64,000 nt of DNA from Yokenella regensburgei ATCC 49455 (GCF_000735455.1 NZ_JMPS01000033.1:1-64000), one strand, 5' to 3'; shown: positions 25,788 through 35,407, counted from the first letter of the stretch. Numbers and translations: made by a program. The notes: generated by a model not told the origin, from the sequence alone.

Positions 25788-27916
25788 GCACTAAATATAA
25801 GACGATTATCACCCACGCCGGTGCGGAGAAATTTGCTGCCGCAACGCTTCCGGGTGGGAAAAAAGTCAACATTACCGCGATGGCCATCGGCGACGGCGGC
25901 GGGAGCTTACCGGAGCCAAACGCCGGGCAAACAAAACTCATTAATGAGGTCTGGCGCCATACGCTGAATAAAATCAGCCAGGATAACAAGAGAAAGAATT
26001 ACATCGTGGCCGAACTGGTTATCCCACCGGAAGTGGGTGGATTCTGGTCGCGGGAAATGGGGCTTTACGACGATACCGGTACCCTGGTCGCCGTAGCGAA
26101 CATGGCGGAGAGCTATAAGCCAGAGCTGGCTGAAGGCTCCGGCCGCGCACAAACCGTGCGTATGGTCATTGTGGTCAGCGATCTTGAATCCGTCGAACTG
26201 TCGATTGATGGCTCAGTGGTGATGGCAACGAAAGACTACGTGGACGATCTGCTCACCGAACACGAGAAGTCACGCCGCCACCCAGATGCCAGCCTGACCG
26301 AAAAAGGGTTCACGCGGCTGAACAGCTCTGTCGACAGCGAAGACGAAACTACCGCAGCCACCCCAAAGGCGGTAAAAAAAGCGATGGATAACGCGAATGT
26401 GAGGCTGGCTAAAGATAGCAACCTCGCTGATTTGTCGAATCCAGCACAGGCACGCCAGAGCCTGCAACTGGGTGACAGTGCGACCAAAAACACCGGCACA
26501 ACGGCCAATACCGTTGCCGCAGGTGATGACACCCGCATCGTTGACGCTATGCAAAAAGGCCAGAACGGCGCAGATATTCCAGATAAAGATTTATTCGTGC
26601 GTACCGCTGGTGCCGCAAGGGCGTACAGTGCCGGAATCAGTATTGGCGGCGACAGCAATCCATGGACTACCGCTGAATTGATTGCCTGGCTGGAGAGCCA
26701 GGGAGCATTTAATCACCCGTACTGGATGTGTAAGGGATCATGGGCTTATGCCAACAATAAGGTCATTACAGACACGGGATGCGGGGATATCTGCCTGGCT
26801 GGTGCGGTTGTTGAGGTGATGGGTACTCGTGGGGCAATGACTATTCGTATCACCACACCATCAACCACATCAGGTGGGGGCATAGCTAATGCACAATTCA
26901 CCTATATCAATCATAGTGATGCCTATGCACCAGGTTGGCGACGTGATTACAACACCGTGAATAAACCGTCTGCATCCGATGTCGGAGCAGTATCGGCTAA
27001 TGGTGGAAGCTACAACCACACTTTCAAATTTGGTCGGGTTGAAACCCTGCCGCAGGATCAAAACGCCACGGCGCTATTCAGTCAGGAGACAACACCTGGT
27101 GGAATAGTTTCTGGCGCAGAGTTCAACTGGCACGCAAACAAAATTCAGGTCGGTATTGTCAGAACCGCCGATGACCACACAGGCGGCTTAGCTATTACGC
27201 TGAACGGCAACAGCCTAGTGAATATCACCCCAGAAGGAACCGCCTCGTTTACCGGAAACGTCTATTCCGCTGGCAACCTCATAGCTCTCAGGGGCGATGG
27301 TCGTGGTCACTTTGCCTTGTTCAATGCAGATGGTACGGCACGGGCTTATATCTACAAGGATAAAGGCGATACCGGTATCCGTGTTAATAACGGTGTGGAT
27401 AGTGCTTCAGAGTTTGTTTTTGGTGTAGATAACAATTTCTACTCTCCGTCTCACATCCATGCAGGTGGTGCCACGCTTAACGCTAACGGCGATGTTAACG
27501 GCACTGTATGGAACGGCTGGTTAAGCGGCTGGCTGAATAATCAGTATGCCGCTCGCGATGTCAATATTAATACCCGCGCTACGTGGGACTACGTTAATGG
27601 CCGCACGCACTGGTGGACTGACGGCGAACGCGGTTGGTGGAAAGATGAAAACACCGGTTTGATCTACCAGTGGACTGTCGGCCCTTGGGTCAAAGATGAC
27701 GAGACCGTTTACTCAGTGGGGTTCCCTCTTCGTTTCCCGAATCAATGCTGCACGGTAAACGTGGGTACTAATGGACAGGGTGAGGGTAACCGTAGCGATG
27801 CCAATGCTGTGGTTTATGGCTGGAATCAGGAAATCTGTCGGGTACAAATGAATATTCCTGGTGATAGTTCATGGTGGCAGCCTATGCGGGCAATCATTTT
27901 TGCGATTGGGAGGTAG
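25784..27916 (+). CDS. H: Tail fibre protein gpH
   Basis: 710 residues. The N-terminal about 160 residues are the conserved baseplate-attachment domain of P2 gpH (YKTIITHAGAEKFAAA, VNITAMAIGDGGG, FWSREMGLYDDTG). A shaft with the collar motif TAATPKAVKKAMDNA follows. Around 285-390 lies a segment like the carbohydrate-binding knob domain of pyocins. The C-terminal part (after about 450) is variable and ends in IPGDSSWWQPMRAIIFAIGR. The distal part sets which surface glycan is recognised, and so the killing or host range. Followed by its chaperone G. Confidence 0.92.
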   Translation: MSTKYKTIITHAGAEKFAAATLPGGKKVNITAMAIGDGGGSLPEPNAGQTKLINEVWRHTLNKISQDNKRKNYIVAELVIPPEVGGFWSREMGLYDDTGTLVAVANMAESYKPELAEGSGRAQTVRMVIVVSDLESVELSIDGSVVMATKDYVDDLLTEHEKSRRHPDASLTEKGFTRLNSSVDSEDETTAATPKAVKKAMDNANVRLAKDSNLADLSNPAQARQSLQLGDSATKNTGTTANTVAAGDDTRIVDAMQKGQNGADIPDKDLFVRTAGAARAYSAGISIGGDSNPWTTAELIAWLESQGAFNHPYWMCKGSWAYANNKVITDTGCGDICLAGAVVEVMGTRGAMTIRITTPSTTSGGGIANAQFTYINHSDAYAPGWRRDYNTVNKPSASDVGAVSANGGSYNHTFKFGRVETLPQDQNATALFSQETTPGGIVSGAEFNWHANKIQVGIVRTADDHTGGLAITLNGNSLVNITPEGTASFTGNVYSAGNLIALRGDGRGHFALFNADGTARAYIYKDKGDTGIRVNNGVDSASEFVFGVDNNFYSPSHIHAGGATLNANGDVNGTVWNGWLSGWLNNQYAARDVNINTRATWDYVNGRTHWWTDGERGWWKDENTGLIYQWTVGPWVKDDETVYSVGFPLRFPNQCCTVNVGTNGQGEGNRSDANAVVYGWNQEICRVQMNIPGDSSWWQPMRAIIFAIGR

Positions 27917-27918
27917 CA

Positions 27919-28446
27919 ATGACTGATCTCAACATACCAGCAACAGAGTTCAGTGCCAGAGCGATGGCTTTTTCAGCGATTCAACCTTCAGATGATATGG
28001 GAGAAAACTTAGAGAAAATGGAAGCAAATTTTAATTTTTCACCCTCTGAACTTGTGTTCGTCGCAAGTGCCTGGAAAAAGGATTACATCACAGCGGGTTC
28101 ATGGCCGCAGGATGCTAAACCGGTTACTGATGAAATATATGCAAAATTTATCGCCGTTCCTCCGGAAGGAAAAGTACTGAGTTCGGATGTTCAAGACAAT
28201 CCTTGCTGGGTCGACAAGCCAGAGCCGACACCTGAGCAACTCATTGCTGTGGCAGAACGAAAAAAAGATAGGCTCATGAGCGAGGCTGAGCGCGTGATGG
28301 GTCCTCTGGAACGAGCCATTAAACTTGATATGGCGACGGCTGAGGAAAAGGCACGACTTACTGAATGGGAAAAATACAGCGTTTTACTGAATCGAATTAA
28401 CCCCGGAGATGCGCCAAAAATCGATTGGCCGCCGAAGCCGGAGTAA
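27919..28446 (+). CDS. G: Tail fibre assembly chaperone gpG
   Basis: 175 residues, same length as P2 gpG; Caudo_TAP family with PWWVD-like NPCWVDKPEPTPEQLIAVAERKK. Helps trimerise the fibre and is usually matched to the fibre tip. GGGAGGT is four bases upstream of the ATG at 27919; 2 bp after H. Confidence 0.9.
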   Translation: MTDLNIPATEFSARAMAFSAIQPSDDMGENLEKMEANFNFSPSELVFVASAWKKDYITAGSWPQDAKPVTDEIYAKFIAVPPEGKVLSSDVQDNPCWVDKPEPTPEQLIAVAERKKDRLMSEAERVMGPLERAIKLDMATAEEKARLTEWEKYSVLLNRINPGDAPKIDWPPKPE

Positions 28447-28483
28447 TTAAGCCAAAGCGTTTTCTTATTCGATAACCATTCCT

Positions 28484-28509
28484 GGCGGGCTCAAGCCCGC
28501 CTTTCTTTT
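28484..28509 (+). terminator. Terminator after gene G
   Basis: Stem GGCGGGC/GCCCGCC with loop TCAA, followed by a T-rich tract. Ends the V-to-G transcript; the FI promoter must lie in the next 90 bases. Confidence 0.88.
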
Positions 28510-28598
28510 GTACCAGTACCCACCCACCGCGGATCAATAGCCTCGCGCCCACCCAGTAAGGAAAATAACCTTCGCCCATTAACCAAGGAGTTAACCGG

Positions 28599-29786
28599 AT
28601 GAGTGATTTCCACCACGGCGTACAGGTGCTTGAGATTAACGACGGCACCCGCGTCATTTCCACAGTTTCGACCGCTATCATCGGCATGGTCTGTACGGCC
28701 AGCGATGCTGACGCGAAGCTATTCCCCCTCAATGAACCGGTTCTGATTACCAATGTCCAGAGCGCCATTGCGAAAGCCGGTAAAAAAGGCACCCTGGCAA
28801 CTTCCCTGCAGGCGATCGCCGACCAGTCAAAACCGGTCACCATCGTTGTCCGAGTCGAAGAAGGCACCGACGAGAGCCCGGAAGAAGCGCAGAAGAAAAC
28901 CATCTCCAACATCATCGGCGGTACGGATGAAAATGGTAAATACACCGGTATTAAAGCGCTTCTGACCGCCGAAGCGGTGACCGGCGTCAAACCGCGCATC
29001 CTCGGTGTGCCGGGTCTTGATACTCAGGAGGTCGCTACCGCGCTTGCATCTGTGTGTATTAATCTGCGCGCGTTTGGTTATATCAGTGCCTGGGGCTGTA
29101 AAACCATCGCTGATGCTATCAAATATCGCGAAAACTTCAGTCAGCGCGAACTGATGGTCATCTGGCCTGACTTCCTCGCATGGGACACCACCGCAAACGC
29201 CACCGCAACGGCTTTCGCCACCGCACGGGCACTCGGTCTGCGAGCCAAAATCGACCAGAGCGTCGGCTGGCATAAAACGCTGTCCAACGTTGGCGTGCAG
29301 GGTGTCACCGGCATCAGCGCCTCCGTATTCTGGGATTTGCAGGCATCCGGGACTGATGCAGATCTGCTGAACGAAGCCGGCGTCACCACGCTTGTACGCA
29401 AGGATGGTTTCCGCTTCTGGGGTAACCGTACCTGTTCTGACGATCCGTTATTCCTCTTCGAGAACTACACCCGTACTGCCCAGGTGCTGGCAGACACAAT
29501 GGCCGAATCACATATGTGGGCGGTTGATAAGCCGATCACCGCGACGCTCATTCGCGACATTGTTGATGGTATCAACGCCAAGTTCCGCGAGCTGCGCACC
29601 AACGGTTACATCGTTGACGGCGAGTGCTGGTTCGATGAAGAGTCCAACGATAAAGAGAGCCTCAAGGCAGGCAAACTGTATATCGACTACGACTATACGC
29701 CAGTCCCACCACTGGAAAGCCTGACAATGCGTCAGCGTATCACCGATAAGTACCTGGTGAATCTGGCCGAATCGGTCAACAGCTAA
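28599..29786 (+). CDS. FI: Contractile tail sheath protein gpFI
   Basis: 395 residues (P2 FI 396). Polymerises around the tube and contracts to drive the spike through the envelope. Strongly conserved: FHHGVQVLEINDGTRVIS, TVVRVEEGTDE-like VTIVVRVEEGTDESPEEA, and the C-terminal LYIDYDYTPVPPLESLTMRQ. Intact; GGAG precedes the ATG. Confidence 0.96.
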   Translation: MSDFHHGVQVLEINDGTRVISTVSTAIIGMVCTASDADAKLFPLNEPVLITNVQSAIAKAGKKGTLATSLQAIADQSKPVTIVVRVEEGTDESPEEAQKKTISNIIGGTDENGKYTGIKALLTAEAVTGVKPRILGVPGLDTQEVATALASVCINLRAFGYISAWGCKTIADAIKYRENFSQRELMVIWPDFLAWDTTANATATAFATARALGLRAKIDQSVGWHKTLSNVGVQGVTGISASVFWDLQASGTDADLLNEAGVTTLVRKDGFRFWGNRTCSDDPLFLFENYTRTAQVLADTMAESHMWAVDKPITATLIRDIVDGINAKFRELRTNGYIVDGECWFDEESNDKESLKAGKLYIDYDYTPVPPLESLTMRQRITDKYLVNLAESVNS

Positions 29787-29801
29787 GGAGCCTGAAACCA
29801 C

Positions 29802-30320
29802 ATGGCACTACCTCGCAAACTTAAATACCTGAACATGTTCAACGATGGCCTGAGCTACATGGGCGTTGTTGAATCCGTGACCCTGCCGAAGCTCACCCGC
29901 AAGCTCGAGAACTACCGCGGAGGCGGTATGAATGGTGCAGCGTCGATTGACCTGGGTCTTGATGACGACGCGCTAACCCTCGAGTGGTCCGTCGGCGGCC
30001 TGCCGGATGTTGCACTGTGGGCACAATATGCGGCCCCGGGTGCAGATGCTGTACCGCTGCGTTTTGCAGGCTCTTACCAACGCGATGACACCGGTGACAT
30101 TGTGGCGGTTGAAGTGGTCATGCGTGGCCGTCACAAAGAGATCGACGGCGGTGAAAATAAGCAAGGTGAGAATACCTCGACCAAAATGTCGACCGTCTGC
30201 ACCTACTACCGCCTCTCTATTGACGGTAGCGACATCATCGAAATCGACACCATCAACATGGTTGAAAAGGTGAACGGTATCGACCGTCTGGAGCAACACC
30301 GCCGCGCTATCGGTCTGTAA
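29802..30320 (+). CDS. FII: Tail tube protein gpFII
   Basis: 172 residues as in P2 FII (ALPRKLKYLNMFNDGLSYMG, VVMRGRHKEIDGGENKQGE). Stacks as hexamers to form the inner tube. 15 bp after FI. Confidence 0.96.
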   Translation: MALPRKLKYLNMFNDGLSYMGVVESVTLPKLTRKLENYRGGGMNGAASIDLGLDDDALTLEWSVGGLPDVALWAQYAAPGADAVPLRFAGSYQRDDTGDIVAVEVVMRGRHKEIDGGENKQGENTSTKMSTVCTYYRLSIDGSDIIEIDTINMVEKVNGIDRLEQHRRAIGL

Positions 30321-30384
30321 CCCCTGACCGGCCAGTACTGCTGGCCGGTTATTTATCCTGCCCATATTCGGAGCTGTAGACATC

Positions 30385-30720
30385 ATGGTTAAAGAAAAAA
30401 GCAAAACGCCGGGATCCGTAGAGACCGCCGCGGAAGACATGGCGACGGTAAACCCGAATACAGTTTTCCTCGATACGCCGATTAAGCGTGCGGGTCAGAC
30501 GCTCGAAAGCATTACCCTGACAGAGCCGAATGCCGGCACCTTGCGCGGAGTCAGCCTGGCTGCCGTCGCACAATCCGAAGTTGATGCGCTGATTAAGGTG
30601 CTGCCGCGCATGACCTATCCTGCGCTTACCGAAACCGAAGTCGCCGCGATGAAATTGCCGGACCTGCTGCAGCTTGCCGGCAAGGTGATCGGTTTTTTGT
30701 CACCGGTTTCGGCGGACTGA
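30385..30720 (+). CDS. E: Tail protein gpE (0-frame product)
   Basis: 111 residues (P2 gpE 91; the extra 20 are N-terminal). Chaperone-like protein for tape-measure assembly, equivalent to lambda gpG. The slippery heptamer T-TTT-TTG at 30693-30699 lies nine codons before the stop and allows the E+E' fusion. Confidence 0.92.
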   Translation: MVKEKSKTPGSVETAAEDMATVNPNTVFLDTPIKRAGQTLESITLTEPNAGTLRGVSLAAVAQSEVDALIKVLPRMTYPALTETEVAAMKLPDLLQLAGKVIGFLSPVSAD

Positions 30721-30872
30721 ATTTTCCCCCAACTATGTCGGTTGATGATCTGATGGCGGATATCGCGGTGATTTTTCACTGGCCGCCGTCAGAGCTCTAT
30801 TCCCTGAGTCTGGCCGAGCTCATCACATGGCGCGAAAAGGCGCTACAGCGTAGCGGAAACCACAATGAGTAA
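30385..30872 (+). CDS. E': gpE+E' fusion made by -1 ribosomal frameshift
   Basis: After the heptamer T-TTT-TTG (30693-30699) the -1 frame stays open to TAA at 30870-30872, giving 162 residues. P2 gpE+E' has 142, and the 20-residue difference is the same as for gpE alone, so the frameshift geometry is conserved. Equivalent to lambda gpGT; binds the tape measure during assembly. The E' end overlaps the T start by 8 bp. Confidence 0.88.
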
Positions 30873-33309
30873 AAATCTGAGACTTGAGGTTTTGCTGAAA
30901 GCGGTCGACCAGGCGACCCGACCGTTTAACTCCATCCGGGTCGCGAGTCAGTCCTTGTCGGGTGATATTCGCGATACCGAACAAAAACTACGCGACCTGA
31001 ACGTTCAGGCCGCGAAAATCACTGGTTTTCGCACTGCAAGCGCGCAGCTGGCCACCACTGGCCGCTCACTTGCGAACGCGAAACACGAAGCCGCCGAGCT
31101 TGCCGTACAGTTCAGGAACACCGTCAATCCAACCCGGGCGCAGGCGCAGGCTCTGGAGGCTGCAATTCACACCTCCTCAAGATTGAAAAACCAGTACAAC
31201 GATTTGAAGATCTCACTTCAGCGCCAACGCACGGAACTGGCCCAGACGGGCATCAATACCCGTACCCTGTCTTCTGACGAGCGCCGGCTGAAAAACAACA
31301 TTAGTGCGACCACGGCGCAACGAAACCGCCAGCAAGAGTCGCTGCAGCGGGTCAATGCGCAGCAGGAAAGATTAGGTCGGGTAAAATCGCGCTATCAGTC
31401 AGGTACACAGCTTGCTGGAAAGATAAGCGCGGCGGGTAGTGCTGCAGCTGGGGTCACCACTGCCGGAGTAACCGCAGGTGCAGGTCTGCTCAAACCTGGT
31501 TACCAACTGTCAACGAAAAGCGCTGAACTACAGGCAGTTCTGGGTCTGCAAAAGCAATCTCCAGAACTGGCGGCGCTAAAAAGCCAGGCAAAATCGCTGG
31601 GAGCAAACACCACGGTATCACCAGCCGATGCGGCTGCGGCGCAGCTGGTCGTCGCGAATTCCGGCGCGGATGCGAATGGCATTCTGGCGCAAACCCCCGC
31701 GATCCTTAATATGTCGCTGGCGAACAAAAAAACGCTGGAGGAAAGTGCCGCTTTAATCATCGGTACGAAATCAGCCTTTGCGCTGACCGACGACAAGGCT
31801 TCGCATATCGCCGACGTTATCTCGATGACGATGGAAAAAACACAGGCCACGTTTGAAGGAATCAGTGACTCACTGGCGCTCGTTGCACCAGCTGCACAAA
31901 AGGCCGGCGTAAGCCTGGAGGAGGCCGCCGCGATGGTAGGCGTCCTGCATGATAAAAACATCACCGGCTCAGCTGCAGGTGCCGGTAGCAATGCCGTATT
32001 GCAGCATCTGCAGACTCCCACCGGTAAAGCCAGCGATGCGCTTAACTCACTCGGCGTTAACACCACGGACAGCCAGGGTAACTCTCGCTCCGCCGTCTCC
32101 ATCCTGAAAGATATTCAGGCCAGTTTTGTGCGTAATAAGCTCAGCGCTGGTCAGCAAGACCAATATACAAACGCCATTTTCGGTGCCGAGGGGAGCCCCG
32201 CCGCCGGGGTGTTGATGGATGCGGCTGCCAGCGGAAAGCTCGAGAGTTTAACCCACCAGAATAAAACCTCTGACGGCAAAACCGCAGGGAAAATCAGCGT
32301 ATTGCAGGATAACCTTGGCGGCGATTTGGCAAAACTACAGTCCGCTTATCAGTCAATCGGCACGGATGTTTTTGACCAGCAGGAAGGCTCGCTACGTAAG
32401 TTGACGCAAACCGCCACGCAGTATGTGTTAAAGCTTGACGGCTGGATAAACAACAACAAAGGCCTGGCGCAAACTATTGGCGTCATTGCCGGCGGGGCAA
32501 TGATGCTGATTGGTATCATTGGCAATATTGCGCTGGCCGCAGGGCCAATATTGATGGGCATTAACGCCATTACTTTGGGAGCCAACATGTTGGGCATCGT
32601 GTTCAGTACGGTTGGTGGTGCCATTGCAACGGTTCTTGGTGCTATGACCTGGCCGATTGTCGCCGTTGGCGTAGCGATCGTCGGCGGAGCATTACTTATT
32701 CGCAAATACTGGGAGCCTATAAGCGCCTTTTTCTCCGGCGTCATAGAGGGTATCTCCGCTGCCTTTGCCCCCATCGCTACCCTGTTCGAGCCACTGCTGC
32801 CTGTTTTTGACTGGCTAGGTGAAAAGCTGAGCGGCGTCTGGGATTGGTTCACAAAACTGATTGAACCCGTCAAATCTACCCAGGAGACGCTCGACAGCTG
32901 CAAAAATGCAGGAGTCATGTTCGGGCAAGCGCTGGCCTCAGCGCTCACGGCCCCTCTTGATGCGTTTAATAAACTGCGCAGCGGTGTCTCCTGGCTCCTC
33001 GAAAAAATCGGAGTAATTAATAAAGAGTCGAACGACCTCGACAAGAAAACGGAGAACGCCAGAGCCCAACAGCAGGATAACGCCGACTCCCAGCCCTCCT
33101 TTGCAAATAATGGCAACCAAAATTATCAGCCGGTGAAAACATCGGTTGCTAACTCATATTCCGATCAAAGCCATCACACCTACAACGTCACAATACAGGC
33201 TGGAAATACCACCCCCCTGGAGCTTGCCCGAATAGTGTCTGATGAGCTCGATAAACGTCAGCAAGAAAGCCGCGCAAGAAGAAACAGCCAATTTGCGCTA
33301 AACGGCTAA
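30865..33309 (+). CDS. T: Tape-measure protein gpT
   Basis: 814 residues (P2 gpT 815), so the tail length should equal that of P2. Helical N-terminal part (KLRDLNVQAAKITGFRTASAQL), a TP901-type tape-measure core (MSLANKKTLEESAALIIGTKSAF), and Gly/Ala-rich hydrophobic segments (about 535-615) expected to enter the target membrane. Unbroken frame. Confidence 0.95.
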   Translation: MSKNLRLEVLLKAVDQATRPFNSIRVASQSLSGDIRDTEQKLRDLNVQAAKITGFRTASAQLATTGRSLANAKHEAAELAVQFRNTVNPTRAQAQALEAAIHTSSRLKNQYNDLKISLQRQRTELAQTGINTRTLSSDERRLKNNISATTAQRNRQQESLQRVNAQQERLGRVKSRYQSGTQLAGKISAAGSAAAGVTTAGVTAGAGLLKPGYQLSTKSAELQAVLGLQKQSPELAALKSQAKSLGANTTVSPADAAAAQLVVANSGADANGILAQTPAILNMSLANKKTLEESAALIIGTKSAFALTDDKASHIADVISMTMEKTQATFEGISDSLALVAPAAQKAGVSLEEAAAMVGVLHDKNITGSAAGAGSNAVLQHLQTPTGKASDALNSLGVNTTDSQGNSRSAVSILKDIQASFVRNKLSAGQQDQYTNAIFGAEGSPAAGVLMDAAASGKLESLTHQNKTSDGKTAGKISVLQDNLGGDLAKLQSAYQSIGTDVFDQQEGSLRKLTQTATQYVLKLDGWINNNKGLAQTIGVIAGGAMMLIGIIGNIALAAGPILMGINAITLGANMLGIVFSTVGGAIATVLGAMTWPIVAVGVAIVGGALLIRKYWEPISAFFSGVIEGISAAFAPIATLFEPLLPVFDWLGEKLSGVWDWFTKLIEPVKSTQETLDSCKNAGVMFGQALASALTAPLDAFNKLRSGVSWLLEKIGVINKESNDLDKKTENARAQQQDNADSQPSFANNGNQNYQPVKTSVANSYSDQSHHTYNVTIQAGNTTPLELARIVSDELDKRQQESRARRNSQFALNG

Positions 33310-33323
33310 GGAGATAACCGAAA

Positions 33324-33809
33324 ATGATGCTTGCACTTGGCATGTTTGTATTTGAACGGCGAACCCTGCCCTATCAATCGACACAGTACTCGAAGGATTA
33401 TCGCTGGGCGTCTAATGACCGGATTGGAAGACTTCCTGCGTATCAGTTTCTTGGTGACGGAGAAAGTGCTCTTCAACTTTCAGGAACACTTTATCCAGAG
33501 ATAACCGGCGGCCGAATCTCCCTGCAGGCACTCGAGCTCATGGCAAATGAAGCCAGAGCCTGGCCACTCATCGAAGGGACCGGCAACATTCTTGGGATGT
33601 TTATCGTCGATAAGATAACGGCCGCAAACACCGAACTTCTCAGCAATGGCGCGGCCAGGAAAATTGATTTCACGATTTCGCTGAAGCGCGTCGATGAGTC
33701 AATGATTGCAATGTTTGGTGACCTGAAGAACCAGGCAAGCGAGCTACTCGACTCCGCCATTAAGCAGGCGGAAAAATGGCAGGGTTCATTCGGAGGAATA
33801 GCAGGATGA
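33324..33809 (+). CDS. U: Tail protein gpU
   Basis: 161 residues (P2 gpU 159), with ALGMFVFERRTLPYQS and GRISLQALELMANEARAWPL typical. A baseplate/tail-tube junction protein. ATGA overlap with D. Confidence 0.95.
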   Translation: MMLALGMFVFERRTLPYQSTQYSKDYRWASNDRIGRLPAYQFLGDGESALQLSGTLYPEITGGRISLQALELMANEARAWPLIEGTGNILGMFIVDKITAANTELLSNGAARKIDFTISLKRVDESMIAMFGDLKNQASELLDSAIKQAEKWQGSFGGIAG

Positions 33810-34981
33810 TAATCGGCATGGCGATTGATGCTGGCGCCAGGATCGCCCCCGCATTCATATTAGAGCTAAACGACAAGGATATTACCCACAACTTTTACGA
33901 CCGGCTAATCTCTCTGACAATGACCGATAACCGGGGGTTTGAAGCTGACCTGCTCGACATAGCGCTTGATGACATCGACGGGCAAATCGAGCTCCCACAA
34001 CGCGGCGCTGTACTGACGCTGTACCTCGGCTGGAAGGACTCGGCGCTTCTGAAAATGGGGGTTTTTACCGTAGATGAAATACAACATAGTGGGGCTCCGG
34101 ACACGCTGACCATTCGCGCCCGCAGTGCTGATTTCCGTGGTTCGCTCAACTCCCGTCGGGAAGAGTCATGGCACGACACCACGCTCGGAGAACTGGTTGA
34201 TGCGATTGCCAGACGTAACAAGTTAACGGCAAGCGTAGCAGCGCCACTGCAGAAAATACCGATCCCCCACATTGACCAGTCGCAGGAGTCCGATGCGGCA
34301 TTTCTGAGCCGCCTGGCCGTTCGCAACGGAGCCAGCGTGTCGGTGAAAGCGGGGAAGTTATTGATGTTGAAAGCGGGTAGCGCAGTGAACGCCAGCGGTA
34401 AGCCTATTGCACAATTAACGCTGACCCGCAGCGATGGCGATCGTCACAGGTTTGCAATTGCCGACCGAAGTGCGTACACCGGCGTGACTGCAAAATGGCT
34501 GCAGACCAGAAACCCGAAGCGGCAACAGCCGGAGGTCGCCATCAAGCGTAAGCCTGAGCAACCGGCCACGGGTACACAGGAACACCCGAATGCAAAACCC
34601 GTCAGTAAAAAAACGAAAGACAAAAAGGACCAGGAAGCTAAGCCGCGCGAATACATGGCCGGCGAGCCTGAAAATGTGCTGGCGCTAACGACGGTCTTTG
34701 CTTCAAAGGAACAAGCCATGCGCGCCGCTCAGGCAAAGTGGGACGAGCTTCAGCGAGGCATTGCAGAGTTCTCTGTCACGCTGGCGTTCGGTCGAGCTGA
34801 TTTGTACCCCGAAACGCCAATCCAGGTATCCGGTTTTAAGAGCGTCATCGATGAACAGGACTGGTTAATCAGTAAGGTCACGCATAGCCTCAGCAACAAG
34901 GGTTTTACGACGAGTTTAGAGCTTGAGGTCAGGACCACAGAGGTAGAGTATGACGCGATCGATGTTGAAAATGACACTTAA
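33806..34981 (+). CDS. D: Baseplate hub protein gpD
   Basis: 391 residues (P2 gpD 387), T4 gp27-like hub with LISLTMTDNRGFEADLLDIALDD and SADFRGSLNSRREESWHDT. The start at 33806 overlaps the U stop; the frame is open ten codons further up. A Lys-rich linker (KPVSKKTKDKKDQEAKPREY) interrupts the C-terminal third, as in P2. Ends the FI-to-D cluster. Confidence 0.95.
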   Translation: MIIGMAIDAGARIAPAFILELNDKDITHNFYDRLISLTMTDNRGFEADLLDIALDDIDGQIELPQRGAVLTLYLGWKDSALLKMGVFTVDEIQHSGAPDTLTIRARSADFRGSLNSRREESWHDTTLGELVDAIARRNKLTASVAAPLQKIPIPHIDQSQESDAAFLSRLAVRNGASVSVKAGKLLMLKAGSAVNASGKPIAQLTLTRSDGDRHRFAIADRSAYTGVTAKWLQTRNPKRQQPEVAIKRKPEQPATGTQEHPNAKPVSKKTKDKKDQEAKPREYMAGEPENVLALTTVFASKEQAMRAAQAKWDELQRGIAEFSVTLAFGRADLYPETPIQVSGFKSVIDEQDWLISKVTHSLSNKGFTTSLELEVRTTEVEYDAIDVENDT

Positions 34982-35043
34982 ACTTGCAAATGCAAGTTAA
35001 GGGTTTATTATCTCTCTTAGAATTACTGCAGGGAGAAACGACT

Positions 35044-35262
35044 ATGATGCACTGTCCGCTATGCCAGAATGCTGCACATGCACGTACCAGCCGATATTTG
35101 AGCGCCGAAACAAAAGAGCGTTACCACCAGTGTCAGAACATCAATTGTGGATGTACGTTTATCACCTTCGAAACGCTTTCACGCTTTATCGTCAGACCAG
35201 GAGAGGTTGAACCCGCCCCACCTCATCCAGCGAAAAGCCAACAACAGAAACTGGCGCTTTAA
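35044..35262 (+). CDS. ogr: Late-gene transcription activator Ogr
   Basis: 72 residues as in P2. Two cysteine pairs (CPLC and CQNINC) form the C4 zinc finger; Ogr binds upstream of late promoters and contacts the RNA polymerase alpha subunit. GGGAG precedes the ATG at 35044. Its retention means late promoters upstream of the lysis, V and FI groups may still be switchable. Confidence 0.95.
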   Translation: MMHCPLCQNAAHARTSRYLSAETKERYHQCQNINCGCTFITFETLSRFIVRPGEVEPAPPHPAKSQQQKLAL

Positions 35263-35284
35263 ACCTGCTTCGGCAGGTTTTTTT
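35261..35284 (+). terminator. ogr terminator
   Basis: Stem AACCTGC/GCAGGTT with TTCG loop (35262-35279) and a following T-run; overlaps the last bases of ogr. Confidence 0.92.
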
Positions 35285-35338
35285 ATGCCTGCCGCCAAAG
35301 GCGGATTTCTCCATCGCCACTTTGCCGCCATCGCCAAT

Positions 35339-35367
35339 AAAAAAGGGGTTAGCATATTGCTAACCCC
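35339..35367 (-). terminator. Terminator serving rplS (trmD operon)
   Basis: Perfect 10-bp stem GGGGTTAGCA/TGCTAACCCC with loop TAT; on the minus strand it is followed by six T. It lies 41 bp beyond the rplS stop but inside the proposed prophage boundary, so if attR is correct the phage supplies the terminator. Confidence 0.9.
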
Positions 35368-35407
35368 TTGTTTCATAACACGCTTAGGATGCAGCGTGAG
35401 TGCGTTA

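Noticed and set aside
34981-34998. Palindrome AACTTGC-AAAT-GCAAGTT between D and ogr as a terminator
   Set aside because: No T-run follows; it may be a regulatory site but there is too little to call it.
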